Notes: generated by a model from the sequence alone, not told the origin. A stretch of DNA of 64,000 bases from Myxococcales bacterium (GCA_011526095.1 WYBA01000058.1:17428-81427), one strand, 5' to 3'; counted from the first letter of the stretch, positions 1-8,592 are shown. A program made the numbers and translations.

Positions 1-19
1 CGGGCACGTCCGGCTTCAC
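1..19 (-). CDS. possible 5' end of hoxY (hydrogenase small subunit), cut by window edge
   Basis: One base after the hoxU stop codon a GTG opens a frame reading V-K-P-D-V-P to the window edge. In hox operons hoxU is followed by hoxY, so this is most likely its start. Only six codons are visible, so the assignment rests on position alone. Confidence 0.3.
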
Positions 20-20
20 G

Positions 21-734
21 TCAGTCCTCCTCGTGCGGCGCGACCAGCACCTGCGAGATCGGCGCCTTGTCGAACGTGCGCTCGCCGATCGGCACGGTGA
101 AGCCGCGGCGCTTGCGCAGGATCGCGCCGACCGGGCACACCTTCATCGCCTTGTCCTCGACCGCGAGGTCGGTGTCGCCGAGCCGCCCCGACTCGGCGTT
201 GACGACGAGGTGCTTGGTGAGGCCGCGCCCCGACAGCGCGAACACGTGCTTGCGGTCGACCTGGGCGCTGGCGCGGACGCACAGCTCGCACAGGATGCAG
301 CGGTTGAGCTCGAGCAGGACGTCGGGGTGCGAGGCGTCGAGCGGCCGCGTCGGGAACAGCGGGTTGTAGTGGCCCTGGGTCACGCCGAGCTCGTAGCCGA
401 CCGCCTGCAGCGTGCACCGGCCGCTCTGCTCGCACGACGGGCAGAAGTGGTTGCCCTCGGTGAACAGGAACTGGACGAGGTCGCGCCGCAGCTCGGTCAG
501 CTCCTCGGTCTGCGACTCGACGACGTCGCCGGCGCGCGCCGGCGTGGTGCAGCCCGCGGCGTGGTGGCCGTTGACCTTGACCGTGCACACCTTGCAGCTG
601 CCGTGCGGCTTGAAGTCCTTGTGGAAGCACAGGTACGGGACGTAGCGGCGCGCGCCGAGCGCGGCCTGCAGGATCGTCTGGCCCTCGGTGAACGGGACGT
701 CGTCGCCGTCGAGGGTGAACGTCGGCTCGCTCAT
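21..734 (-). CDS. hoxU: NAD-reducing hydrogenase diaphorase subunit HoxU
   Basis: 237-residue iron-sulfur subunit that carries electrons between the NiFe hydrogenase module and the flavin subunit HoxF in the cytoplasm. Three cluster sets are visible. A plant-type [2Fe-2S] ferredoxin uses C36, C47, C50 and C62. The H96-x-C98-x2-C101-x5-C107 motif is typical of NuoG/HoxU. A CxxCxxC group (C146, C149, C152) pairs with C200 of CPVGAI. Length and order match group 3d hydrogenase HoxU; NuoG of complex I would be far longer. The ATG overlaps the hoxF stop as ATGA, so the two are translationally coupled. A formate dehydrogenase gamma-type subunit is a less likely alternative, because the catalytic genes lie outside the window. 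Confidence 0.85.
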   Translation of the reverse strand: MSEPTFTLDGDDVPFTEGQTILQAALGARRYVPYLCFHKDFKPHGSCKVCTVKVNGHHAAGCTTPARAGDVVESQTEELTELRRDLVQFLFTEGNHFCPSCEQSGRCTLQAVGYELGVTQGHYNPLFPTRPLDASHPDVLLELNRCILCELCVRASAQVDRKHVFALSGRGLTKHLVVNAESGRLGDTDLAVEDKAMKVCPVGAILRKRRGFTVPIGERTFDKAPISQVLVAPHEED

Positions 735-2509
735 GGCGCCTCCGGGTCGAGGTGGGCGCCGGCGTCGTCGCGCGCGGTCGCCTCGCGCGCCGGCGCGAGC
801 GCCTCGTCGAGGTCGAACGCCGGCCCCGGCTCCGACGCGACGCGCGCGTCGAACGCCGGGCGGAACTTGGCGAGCGCGTCGAGCACCGGGTTGCCGGCCG
901 TCGTGCCCAGGCCGCAGTGGCTCGCCGCCTTCATCAGCCGCGACACGCGGACGAGGTCGTCGACGTCCCGGCGCGAGCCCTTGCCCGCGCACACCCGCGC
1001 CATCAGGTGGTGGTTGAGCGTCGTGCCGACGCGGCACGGCGTGCAGAACCCGCAGCTCTCGTGCGCAAAGAACCGCGCGAAGTTGTCGACGACGCCGAGG
1101 ATGTCGCGGGTGCGGTCGAACACCATGACCGCGCCCGCCGACGGCACGTCCTCGAACGCGATCCGGCGCCCGAGCTCGCTGCCCGCGAGCAGCGTCCCCG
1201 ACGGGCCGCCGACCTGCACCGCCTGGACGTCGAGGGCGCCGGCCTCGGCGAGCACGTCGCGCACCGCCGTGCCGAACGGCACCTCGTAGACGCCGGGGCG
1301 CTCGACGTCGCCGGACACCGACAGGATCTTCGTGCCCGCCGAGCGCGGCGTGCCGACCGCGCGGAACCACGCGCCGCCGTGCACCGCGATCAGCGCCGCC
1401 GCCGCGAGCGTCTCGACGTTGTTGACCACCGTCGGCTGCTGGCGATAGCCGTGCGTCACCGGGTACGGCGGGCGGTTGCGCGGGATCCCGCGCTTGCCCT
1501 CGAGCGACTCGAGCAGCGCCGACTCCTCGCCGCACACGTAGGCGCCGGCGCCGACGTGCAGCTCGATGTCGAAGTCGAACCCGCGCGCGCCGCCGACGTC
1601 GCGGCCGAGCAGCCCGCGCGCGCGCCGGTCCGCCAGCGCGGCCTGGATCGGCGCGATCAGGAACGGGTACTCGCCGCGCAGGTAGAGGAGGCCGTGCGTC
1701 GCGCCGACCGCCACCGCCGCGACGGTCATGCCGTCGAGCACGAGGTCGAGGTGGTGCGCGAGCAGCTCGCGATCCTTGAACGTGCCGGGCTCGCCCTCGT
1801 CGGCGTTGCACACGACGTGACGCACCGGCCCCGGCGCCGCTGCGCACGCCGCCCACTTGGTCGCGGTCGAGAACCCGGCGCCGCCGCGGCCGCGCAGCCC
1901 GGACTGCTCGATCTGCAGCCGCACGTCGGCGGCGCCGCGCGCGAGCGCCGCCGCCACGCCGTCGCCGGCGGCGAACGGCGCGCCGAGCAGCAGGTCGCGG
2001 CGGCGGATGTGGCTGTCGATGCGGAACAGGTTGTCGGGCCACTGCGCGACCGGCGAGCCGCCGCGGATCAGCGAGGTGATCGCGCCGATCCGCGCCGGCG
2101 TCAGCCGCGCGATCGCGTGGTCGTTGACCAGCATCGCCGGGCCCTGGTCACACAGGCCCGTGCACGAGGTCAGCCCGACCGAGACGAGACCGTCGCGGCT
2201 GACCTCGCCGAGCTCGATGCGGAACGCATCGAGCATCCGCTGCGCGAGCGCGCGGCTGCCGGCCATCTGGTCGGTGACGTTGTCGCTGAACCGCACCCGG
2301 TACCGCCCGCGCGGCTCGGTCGCGAAGAAGCTGTAGAACCCGGCCACACCCTCGACGTGGCCGCGCGGCAGCGCGAGCGCCTCGGCGACGCGGGTGATCG
2401 CGCCGGGCGAGATGTGCCCGGCCACGGCCATGACGTCGCGCAGGATCTGCACGAGGCGCCCGCCGTCGTGATGATGGCGGGCGAGGATGGCGCTGAGATC
2501 GCGATCCAC
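731..2509 (-). CDS. hoxF: NAD-reducing hydrogenase diaphorase flavoprotein HoxF (NuoE-NuoF fusion)
   Basis: About 592 residues from the GTG at 2509, close to the roughly 600 of known HoxF. The frame is open further upstream, but that part has unlike composition. Known HoxF proteins begin at the equivalent of VDRDLSAILARH. The N-terminal NuoE-like domain has TSCTGLCDQGP and lacks the full four-Cys set, as I recall for Ralstonia-type HoxF. The NuoF part has the NADH/FMN motif GRGGAGF near residue 206, CNADEGEPG, and a [4Fe-4S] motif CGFCTPCR near 486 with a later Cys near 532. It oxidises or reduces NAD(H) with FMN and passes electrons to HoxU. It is divergent from the ECF sigma factor gene across about 200 bp. 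Confidence 0.87.
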   Translation of the reverse strand: MDRDLSAILARHHHDGGRLVQILRDVMAVAGHISPGAITRVAEALALPRGHVEGVAGFYSFFATEPRGRYRVRFSDNVTDQMAGSRALAQRMLDAFRIELGEVSRDGLVSVGLTSCTGLCDQGPAMLVNDHAIARLTPARIGAITSLIRGGSPVAQWPDNLFRIDSHIRRRDLLLGAPFAAGDGVAAALARGAADVRLQIEQSGLRGRGGAGFSTATKWAACAAAPGPVRHVVCNADEGEPGTFKDRELLAHHLDLVLDGMTVAAVAVGATHGLLYLRGEYPFLIAPIQAALADRRARGLLGRDVGGARGFDFDIELHVGAGAYVCGEESALLESLEGKRGIPRNRPPYPVTHGYRQQPTVVNNVETLAAAALIAVHGGAWFRAVGTPRSAGTKILSVSGDVERPGVYEVPFGTAVRDVLAEAGALDVQAVQVGGPSGTLLAGSELGRRIAFEDVPSAGAVMVFDRTRDILGVVDNFARFFAHESCGFCTPCRVGTTLNHHLMARVCAGKGSRRDVDDLVRVSRLMKAASHCGLGTTAGNPVLDALAKFRPAFDARVASEPGPAFDLDEALAPAREATARDDAGAHLDPEAP

Positions 2510-2581
2510 GGCGGTCGACCAGGCCCGAAGCGGGCCGAGAACGCCGCGACCGTACCACGCGGCGCGGGGCCGGCCGACGGC

Positions 2582-2606
2582 GGAACCGTCACGATCTCGG
2601 GACGTT
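2582..2606 (+). promoter_or_regulatory. candidate ECF-type promoter upstream of the sigma factor gene
   Basis: GGAAC at 2582-2586 and CGTT at 2603-2606 are 16 nt apart, the classic -35/-10 layout of many ECF sigma promoters. The site is about 110 nt upstream of the sigma gene and could make it self-activating. It is inferred from sequence only; such short motifs occur by chance in GC-rich DNA. Confidence 0.4.
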
Positions 2607-2712
2607 GGAAGCGCGCTCACGAACCGCTTGGGGCGGCCGCGGCGGCCGTACGACACTGGTGGAAACCCTGAGCCATTTCGCCCCGCTGGTGGCTCTGTCC
2701 TTCGTGCCCCTC

Positions 2713-3315
2713 ATGGCCGTGCGCCATCCCACCGCCGATCTGATCGTCCTCGATGGACGCGACGGGTCGGACCGCGTCACGGACGCGGACCTGGTGCGGC
2801 GCGCCCAGGGCGGCGAGGCGTGGGCGCACGAGGCGATCTACCGGCGGCACGTCAAGCTGGTCGCGGCGACGGCGCGGCGGCTGCTGCGCAACCCCAGCGA
2901 CGTCGAGGACGTCGTCCACGAGACGTTCCTGATCGCGTTCGAGCAGCTCCACCGGCTGCTCGATCCCGCGGCGCTGCGCGGGTGGCTGACGCGGATCGCG
3001 GTCAGCCGCGTCCACCGCCGGTTCCGCTGGCGCAAGGTCACCTCGCTGTTCTCCGGCGACGAGCCGGGCGCGCGCCTCGAGGACCAGGCGTCGGGCGACG
3101 CGAGCCCGGACCAGCGCGCCGAGCTGGCGCTGATCGATCGCGCGCTGGCGCGGATGCCGCTCAAGCTGCGCACGCCGTGGGTGCTGCGGTTCGTCGTCGG
3201 GCAGCCGCTCGACGAGGTCGCGGTCGCGTGCGAGTGCTCGCTCGCGACGGTCAAGCGGCGGCTCGCCGAGGCCGAGGCGCAGGTGCGCGCGCACCTGGGG
3301 GAGGACGGCCCGTGA
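2713..3315 (+). CDS. ECF-family RNA polymerase sigma factor
   Basis: 200 residues from the ATG at 2713. The frame stays open upstream to 2605, but that stretch has no sigma features. Region 2 spans about residues 28-95 (AIYRRHVKLVAATARR, then DVEDVVHETF). Region 4 spans about 145-195, where a helix-turn-helix reads PLDEVAVACECSLATVKRRL. There is no sigma-1.1 or region 3, so it is the short extracytoplasmic-function type. It is followed after 91 bp by a FecR-like membrane protein, the usual partner that holds or signals to such sigma factors. Three coupled genes for secreted or lipid-anchored proteins follow, suggesting an envelope-directed regulon. Confidence 0.85.
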   Translation: MAVRHPTADLIVLDGRDGSDRVTDADLVRRAQGGEAWAHEAIYRRHVKLVAATARRLLRNPSDVEDVVHETFLIAFEQLHRLLDPAALRGWLTRIAVSRVHRRFRWRKVTSLFSGDEPGARLEDQASGDASPDQRAELALIDRALARMPLKLRTPWVLRFVVGQPLDEVAVACECSLATVKRRLAEAEAQVRAHLGEDGP

Positions 3316-3406
3316 GCGCCGCGAACGGAATCTGGGTCCGATGGAGCTCGGGCGGGCGTCCTCGCCCGGCCGAGCGATCGACCTACGGCCGGACGGAGGT
3401 CCGGCC

Positions 3407-4693
3407 ATGAGCGCGCCGCACGACCCCACGCTGCCCGAGCGCGCGCCGCTCGACGGCGTGCTCGAGGCGCCGATCGACGAGGAGCGGATCGCCGCGACGT
3501 GGCAGCGCGTCGTCGAGGCGCGCGCCGGTCGCCCCCGCCCGCGCCGCGTGTGGATGCCGGTGGCGGCGCTCGCCGCGGCGGCCGCGCTGGTCGTCGGCTA
3601 CGTCGCCCTCGACCGCGACGGCGCGCGCCCCGCGGCCGGGCCGCTCGCCAGCCGCGACGGCGCGTCGCTGGCGATCGGCGCCGAGGTCGCGTCGACCGGC
3701 GTCACGCGCGAGCTGAGCTTCGACGACGGCTCGCAGGTCACGCTCGCGCCCGAGGCGCGGCTCGAGGTCCTCGCCAACGACGGCGCGCACTTCGTCAGCC
3801 TGCTCGACCGCGCGAGCGCGCGGTTCTCGGTCCGCCCGGGCGGGCCGCGGCGGTGGTCGATCGAGACCGCGCTCGCCACGGTCGAGGTCGTGGGCACCGT
3901 GTTCACCGTCGACCCGCAGGCGGACCGCCTGGTCGTCACCGTCGAGAAGGGCCTCGTCGTCGTGCGCGGCGAGCGCGTCCCCGGCCGCGTCGTCAGCCTC
4001 GGCGCCGGCGAGCGGCTCGAGGTCCTCGCCGACGCGCCGCGCGCCGCCGACGCGCCCGCGCCCGCCCCCGCCCCGTCCACCGACGCCGTCGCCACCGCCC
4101 CGGCGCCGGCTCCGTCCCCCGAGGTGCCCGTCGCGGTCCCCGGCGCCATCGTGCCTCCCTCCTCGGAGACGCCGGCGGCCGCGGCGGGCACGCCTCCTCG
4201 CCGCGCCGAGCCCGCGCGCGCCCCGGCGCCGCGCGACGACGCCGCGCGGGTGCGCGACGACGCCCGCGCGCTGGCCGGCGACGACGCCGGGCCCGCGGGC
4301 GCGGACGCGCCGGCGCTCGCGCCCGAGGCCGCGCTGCGCGAGGCCGACGCCCTGCGCCAGGCCGGCGACGCGCGCGCCGCCGCCGCCGTGCTCGAGCGCG
4401 CGATCGCCGCCGGCGGCGACGACGCGGCCGTCGGGCTCGCCGCGTTCACGCTCGGCCGGATCGCGCTCGACGCGCTCGACCAGCCCGAGCGCGCCGCTCG
4501 CGCGTTCGCGCGCGTGATCGAGCTCGGCACCCCGGCCGGGCTGCTCGAGGACGCCTACGCCCGACGCGCCGACGCGCTGCTCCGCGCCGGCCGCACCGCC
4601 GACGCGCGCGCCGCGATCGACGCGTACGCGCGCGCCTACCCGCAGGCCCGGCGCCTCGCCGCGCTGCGCGCGAGGTTGCCGGCCGATCCATGA
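3407..4693 (+). CDS. FecR-domain membrane protein with C-terminal TPR-like helices
   Basis: 428 residues. The ATG at 3407 is preceded by a GGAGG ribosome site, which favours it over the open frame from 3341. A single membrane span (about residues 49-68) follows a short cytoplasmic N-terminus that could bind the upstream sigma factor. FecR-type beta repeats span about 90-215 (DGSQVTLAPEARL, VVGTVFTV). A long Ala/Pro linker leads to TPR-like helices from about 335 to the end (LRQAGDARAAAAVLERAI, LDQPERAARAFARVI). Its likely role is membrane anti-sigma or signal relay. Its stop overlaps the next ATG (ATGA). The FecR call is by motif; the TPR part may be a helper scaffold. Confidence 0.75.
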   Translation: MSAPHDPTLPERAPLDGVLEAPIDEERIAATWQRVVEARAGRPRPRRVWMPVAALAAAAALVVGYVALDRDGARPAAGPLASRDGASLAIGAEVASTGVTRELSFDDGSQVTLAPEARLEVLANDGAHFVSLLDRASARFSVRPGGPRRWSIETALATVEVVGTVFTVDPQADRLVVTVEKGLVVVRGERVPGRVVSLGAGERLEVLADAPRAADAPAPAPAPSTDAVATAPAPAPSPEVPVAVPGAIVPPSSETPAAAAGTPPRRAEPARAPAPRDDAARVRDDARALAGDDAGPAGADAPALAPEAALREADALRQAGDARAAAAVLERAIAAGGDDAAVGLAAFTLGRIALDALDQPERAARAFARVIELGTPAGLLEDAYARRADALLRAGRTADARAAIDAYARAYPQARRLAALRARLPADP

Positions 4694-5745
4694 CGGCGCG
4701 GCTGGCCGCGTGGCTCGTCGGCGGCGTCGTGCTCGGCGCCGCGACGACCGCGCGCGCCCAGCCGCGGATCGACACCTCGCGCTGCCCCAGCTTCACCGCC
4801 GACGACGCGCGACGCGCGGTGGTTGCCGAGCTCGGCGCGGTCGGGCGCGATCGCGAGGCCCGGCTCACCGAGCTGACCGTCGTCGTCGAGTGCCCCGACG
4901 CGATCACCGCGCGGGTGCGGGTCGAGCCGGCCCCCGACGACGAGCCCGCGCGCGTGCTCGATCTCGGGGACATGCCGGGCGAGCTGCGGCTGCGCGTCGT
5001 CGCGCTCGCCGCCGCGGAGCTGATCGACGTCGCGCTGACGCGACCCGTGCAGCTCGACGACGCGCCCGCGGGCCCGCCGCCGCCGCCCGAGGAGCTCGGC
5101 CCGCGTGGTGAGGGCGGGCAGGACGCGCAGGCGCTCGCCGGCGGCGCGCCCGGCGGGGCGACCCGCCGCCCCCGCCGCGTCGCCGCCGCGTCGCCTCCCG
5201 GGGACGCGGTCGCGCAGATCGATCGAACCGGGCGCCGCGGCCGCGCCGCGTCGCCGGGCGCCGCGCAGCTCCACGTCCGCGGCGGCGTGCGCAGCTTCCT
5301 CGCCGCGCCGGCGCCGCTGACCGAGGTCGGCGCCGAGCTGCGCCGCGGCCGGCTCGCGCTCGACGTGTTCGGCGCGACCACCTCCGTCGACGACGAGCTC
5401 GGCTCGGTGCGCGGCGTCGTCGCGGGCGCGGGCGTGGCGTGGCAGCTCGGCTGCCGCGGCGGCGCGGGCACGTACCTGTGCGCGCTCGCGCGCGGCGGCG
5501 CGGGGCTCGCGACCGCGCGCCCGACGTCGCTCGACGACCGGATCGTGTCCGAGGCCGCGACCGCGCCGTTCGTCGAGCTCGGGCCGCGGCTCGAGGCGCG
5601 CGTCACCCAGGGCCGGTGGCACGGCACGCTCGCCGTCGGCCTGGCGTGGTCGGCGGGGCTGATCGTCCTCGCCGAGGATCGCGAGCAGCTCCACCTCGCC
5701 GGCGCGGTGGCGACCGCGTCGCTGTCGCTGGGGTGGACGCCATGA
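4690..5745 (+). CDS. secreted or outer-membrane-associated protein of unknown function
   Basis: 351 residues. A signal peptide ends in TARA just before Q24. Residues 25-120 form a soluble domain with two spaced Cys (SRCPSF, VVECPD). A Pro/Gly/Arg-rich linker (about 125-190) precedes a C-terminal beta-rich region with alternating hydrophobic residues (VELGPRLEARVT, ASLSLGWTP at the very end), compatible with a small outer-membrane barrel. I do not recognise a named family. It starts inside the FecR gene stop and its own stop overlaps the next ATG, so the three genes form one translation-coupled unit. Confidence 0.6.
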   Translation: MTARLAAWLVGGVVLGAATTARAQPRIDTSRCPSFTADDARRAVVAELGAVGRDREARLTELTVVVECPDAITARVRVEPAPDDEPARVLDLGDMPGELRLRVVALAAAELIDVALTRPVQLDDAPAGPPPPPEELGPRGEGGQDAQALAGGAPGGATRRPRRVAAASPPGDAVAQIDRTGRRGRAASPGAAQLHVRGGVRSFLAAPAPLTEVGAELRRGRLALDVFGATTSVDDELGSVRGVVAGAGVAWQLGCRGGAGTYLCALARGGAGLATARPTSLDDRIVSEAATAPFVELGPRLEARVTQGRWHGTLAVGLAWSAGLIVLAEDREQLHLAGAVATASLSLGWTP

Positions 5746-6443
5746 GCCGCGCGGCCGTCGCGGCCGTCGCGCTCGCGCTCGCGGCCGGCTGCACCGAGAC
5801 CGCGGTCGTGCTCGAAGATCCCGACCAGCTCGTGACGAGCTGCGACGAGGCGTGGGAGCTGGCCGCGCCCGGCTGGCCGTGCGCGTTCGAGGGCAGCTGC
5901 ATCCAGGACAGCCCCGAAGACCCGGCGTGCTGCTCCGACTACGCCTACTGCCGGATGGGCACGCTGGTGATCGACACCGTGTGCGCGCCCGCGTGCGCGT
6001 GCGCCGACGACACCGCGTGCGACTACGGGCTCGAGGTGTGCACCGACCAGCGGTGCCAGGCGTGCCCGTCGACGGAGGCGTGCGCGCCGTGCCCCGACGG
6101 CTGGCGCCGGCTCACCCGCAACGGCTGCGAGACGTGCGCGTGCGCGCCGCCGTCCGACTGCGGCCTGCCCTACGAGCCGTGCAACGAGCCCGCGACCGAC
6201 TACTGCTACCCCGGCGCGTCGTGCGGCGAGGGCTGCGATCCGTTCAGCGATCCGACGTGCTGCGCCAACGCGTGCGCGACGGCCGGCTGCGCCGAGCCGG
6301 TGCCGCTCGGCTGCGTCACGGCGTGCACCGATCCCGGCATGCCGTGCGGGCTGTGCGCGACGACGCGGTGCGCGTGCGTCGAGGGGCAGTGGCAGTGCGA
6401 GTCGAGCTGCGTCGACGAGCTGACCGCGACGTGCGTGTACTGA
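5742..6443 (+). CDS. cysteine-rich lipoprotein
   Basis: 233 residues with lipobox LAAGC at C17, so it is exported and lipid-anchored. It contains 37 cysteines spread along the whole chain, including CC pairs and CxC motifs, so the mature protein is probably held by many disulfides. Patterns such as CPDGWRR..GCETCAC and WQCESSC resemble the Cys-rich surface lipoproteins common in myxobacteria. No catalytic motif is visible. It is translationally coupled (ATGA) to the preceding gene and is probably a target of the same sigma factor. Confidence 0.6.
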   Translation: MSRAAVAAVALALAAGCTETAVVLEDPDQLVTSCDEAWELAAPGWPCAFEGSCIQDSPEDPACCSDYAYCRMGTLVIDTVCAPACACADDTACDYGLEVCTDQRCQACPSTEACAPCPDGWRRLTRNGCETCACAPPSDCGLPYEPCNEPATDYCYPGASCGEGCDPFSDPTCCANACATAGCAEPVPLGCVTACTDPGMPCGLCATTRCACVEGQWQCESSCVDELTATCVY

Positions 6444-6555
6444 CCGGGCCGGGCCGGGATCGACCTTCGGGGGGAATTTTTTCCTGAGCTGTCTTCCGTC
6501 GGTCGCGGCTCCTACCTCCACGCCCCCCCAACCGAGGCTTCCACAGGAGAACCCG

Positions 6556-7998
6556 ATGACCCGGCTCTTGCGCACCTTCCTCCTCGCCGCCGCGACGACC
6601 GCGGCGGTCACGGGGTGTCAGCTCGACCTGAGCGGCACCGCCACCCCCACCGATGTCGATGGCGACGGCGTCCCCGACGACGTCGTCGACGGCGACGACG
6701 CGTACCGCGCGTGCGTGCTCGCCGTGCTCGAGGCGTGCGACGTCCTCGATCTGTCGCCCGACGAGTGCAACGGCCGGATCACCACGACCTGCGGCGGCGG
6801 CGACGACCCGGGCCAGCCGGACGACGGCTGCTACGGCGCGACGTTCGAGGCGTGCGTCGCCGAGGGCGCCGACCCGATGTACTGCGACGGCGTCGCGCGC
6901 GAGGCGTGCGGCGGCGGCGGCGACGACCCGACCGACCCGAACCCGGGCGACGACTGCTTCACCCAGGTGTTCGACGAGTGCATCGCGAGCGGGATCGACG
7001 CCAACGAGTGCGCCGCGTGGGCCGACTCGACGTGCGGCAACCAGCCGCCCGACGACTGCTGGCCGCGCGTGTTCGAGGAGTGCGTCGCCAGCGGGCTGCC
7101 CGAGGAGGAGTGCGCGTACTTCGCCGACGACGCGTGCGGCGGCGGCATGGACCCGGGCGATCCGGGCGTGTGCTGGGAGCAGGTCTACACCGACTGCGTG
7201 TCGTCGGGCATCCCCGAGGAGGAGTGCCTGCGCCTCGCCGACGAGAGCTGCTACGGCACGCCGCCGGGCCCGGGCGACTGCTTCGACGAGGCGTTCAACG
7301 CGTGCCTCGACGCCGGGGGCAACGAGGAGCACTGCGTCGAGTGCGCCGCGAACGCCTGCCAGGATCCGGGGTGGCCGCCGCCCGACGGCGACTGCTGGTC
7401 GCGCGCGTTCGACGAGTGCCTGATGTCCGGTGGCGACCCCGACTCGTGCACCTTCTACGCGGACCAGGTGTGCTGGGGCGAGCCCCCGCCGCCGCCCGGC
7501 GACGACTGCTGGACGATGGTGTTCGAGGACTGCCTCGCCTCGGGCCAGGACCCCGATAGCTGCGCGTTCCAGGCCGACCAGGTGTGCTGGGGCGACCCGA
7601 CCGACCCGCCGCCCGGCGACGACTGCTGGACCCGTGCGTTCGACGAGTGCCTGATGAGCGGTGGCGACCCCGACTCGTGCAGCTTCTACGCGGAGCAGGT
7701 GTGCTGGGGCGAGCCCCCGCCGCCGCCGCCCGGCGACGACTGCTGGACCGTCGTGTTCGACGAGTGCGTCAACGCCGGCGTCGACCCGATGGAGTGCGCG
7801 GTCCAGGCCGATCAGGTCTGCTACGGCGACCCGACCGAGCCGCCGCCCGGCGACGACTGCTGGACCGTCGTGTTCGAGGACTGCGTCGCCTCGAACCTCG
7901 ACCCGATGGAGTGCTCGGTCCGCGCCGACGAGATCTGCTACGGCGTGCCGCCCGGCGGCGAGGACGGCAGCGGCGGGATGGACCCGTCGAACCCGTGA
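6556..7998 (+). CDS. lipoprotein made of eleven four-cysteine repeats
   Basis: 480 residues with an AGGAG ribosome site before the ATG. Lipobox TGC at C21 marks a lipoprotein. Residues 33-49 hold DVDGDGVPDD, a calcium-binding-loop-like stretch. From C53 to C461 the protein consists of eleven units of about 34-43 residues. Each has the exact spacing C-x7-C-x9-C-x7-C, a conserved aromatic after the first Cys, and an acidic, Pro/Gly-rich linker. The C-terminal units are nearly identical, so the array has recently expanded. No family name is recognised. The architecture suggests a rigid, disulfide-stapled, strongly acidic surface rod that may bind metal. It lies 112 bp after the previous gene and may be in the same regulon. 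Confidence 0.65.
   Translation: MTRLLRTFLLAAATTAAVTGCQLDLSGTATPTDVDGDGVPDDVVDGDDAYRACVLAVLEACDVLDLSPDECNGRITTTCGGGDDPGQPDDGCYGATFEACVAEGADPMYCDGVAREACGGGGDDPTDPNPGDDCFTQVFDECIASGIDANECAAWADSTCGNQPPDDCWPRVFEECVASGLPEEECAYFADDACGGGMDPGDPGVCWEQVYTDCVSSGIPEEECLRLADESCYGTPPGPGDCFDEAFNACLDAGGNEEHCVECAANACQDPGWPPPDGDCWSRAFDECLMSGGDPDSCTFYADQVCWGEPPPPPGDDCWTMVFEDCLASGQDPDSCAFQADQVCWGDPTDPPPGDDCWTRAFDECLMSGGDPDSCSFYAEQVCWGEPPPPPPGDDCWTVVFDECVNAGVDPMECAVQADQVCYGDPTEPPPGDDCWTVVFEDCVASNLDPMECSVRADEICYGVPPGGEDGSGGMDPSNP
6712..7938 (+). repeat. eleven tandem coding repeats (C-x7-C-x9-C-x7-C units)
   Basis: The units are about 100-130 bp long, with all four Cys codons in fixed spacing. The last five copies share long near-identical DNA stretches (for example gacgactgctggac at each unit start), while the first ones have diverged. 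This is a sign of growth at the 3' end by recombination or slippage. Confidence 0.75.
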
Positions 7999-8025
7999 CC
8001 GGCTGACCGGCGCCGCGACTCACCA

Positions 8026-8059
8026 CGAGGGCCTGCGATCGCGAGATCGCGGGCCCTCG
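8026..8059. terminator. hairpin between the repeat lipoprotein and the DUF1569 gene
   Basis: CGAGGGCC at 8026-8033 pairs with GGGCCCTCG at 8051-8059, with inner bases also complementary. It lies between the converging ends of two genes. There is no clear T-run, as is common in very GC-rich genomes. Confidence 0.5.
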
Positions 8060-8070
8060 CCGCGTTTCGG

Positions 8071-8487
8071 TCACCGCGCGAGCGCGCCGAGGTGATCCGC
8101 GACGTGCATCGCGTGCAGCCGCTCGTACTGCTCGCGCGTGCACGCGCCGTACGCCAGGTGCGGCGCCAGCGCCCCCGCGTGCGCCCGGAACGCGTCGATC
8201 GCCGCGCGCAGCCGCGCGCGGCCGTCGTCGGCAGGTAGATCGCGCGGCAGCTCGGCCGCGCCGGCGATCGGTGCGGACGTGTCGTGCGTCATCGCGCCGC
8301 GGCCGAGGAACCGCCGCTTGACCAGCCGCCCGACCGTCGCGCGGAACAGCCCCGAGCGCAGCCGCGGGTAGCCGTGCACCGAGCAGTCGATGCTCTGCGC
8401 GCAGTGGGCCAGCGCCCAGCCGAGCCCGGGCGCCGCCGGCGCCTCGTCGACCGCGCGCAGCACGTCATCCAGGGTCGCGAGCGTCAC
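8071..8487 (-). CDS. DUF1569 / DinB-like small protein
   Basis: 138 residues. The pattern SIDCSVHGYPRLRSGLFRATVG near the N-terminus and HPHLAYG-like ALAPHLAYGACTREQYERLHAMHVADHL near the C-terminus match the DUF1569 family, which belongs to the DinB/YfiT-like four-helix fold. Such proteins are often thiol-dependent or metal-dependent, but no activity can be assigned. It stands alone and converges with the repeat lipoprotein. Confidence 0.7.
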   Translation of the reverse strand: MTLATLDDVLRAVDEAPAAPGLGWALAHCAQSIDCSVHGYPRLRSGLFRATVGRLVKRRFLGRGAMTHDTSAPIAGAAELPRDLPADDGRARLRAAIDAFRAHAGALAPHLAYGACTREQYERLHAMHVADHLGALAR

Positions 8488-8576
8488 CGCGCGATTGTGC
8501 CCCGGGCCCGCACGCGGGCGCCAGCGACGCCCCGGGACACTCGAGCCCCGTCGCCAACGTTGACGGAGGCGTCACG

Positions 8577-8592
8577 TGGCTGACAGGGTGCG
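8577..8592 (+). promoter_or_regulatory. candidate sigma54 (-24/-12) promoter for the CheD-like/HDOD pair
   Basis: TGGCTGACAGGGTGCG has GG and GC exactly ten bases apart. The -24 half is perfect and the -12 half is partial. Predicted start of transcription is near 8603, upstream of either possible start codon of the next gene. It is the weakest of the five such sites in the island. Confidence 0.35.

Noticed and set aside
2713..3429. Open frames overlapping the sigma factor gene on both strands
   Set aside because: Only the chosen plus frame shows region 2 and region 4 sigma motifs; the others are Arg-rich shadows.
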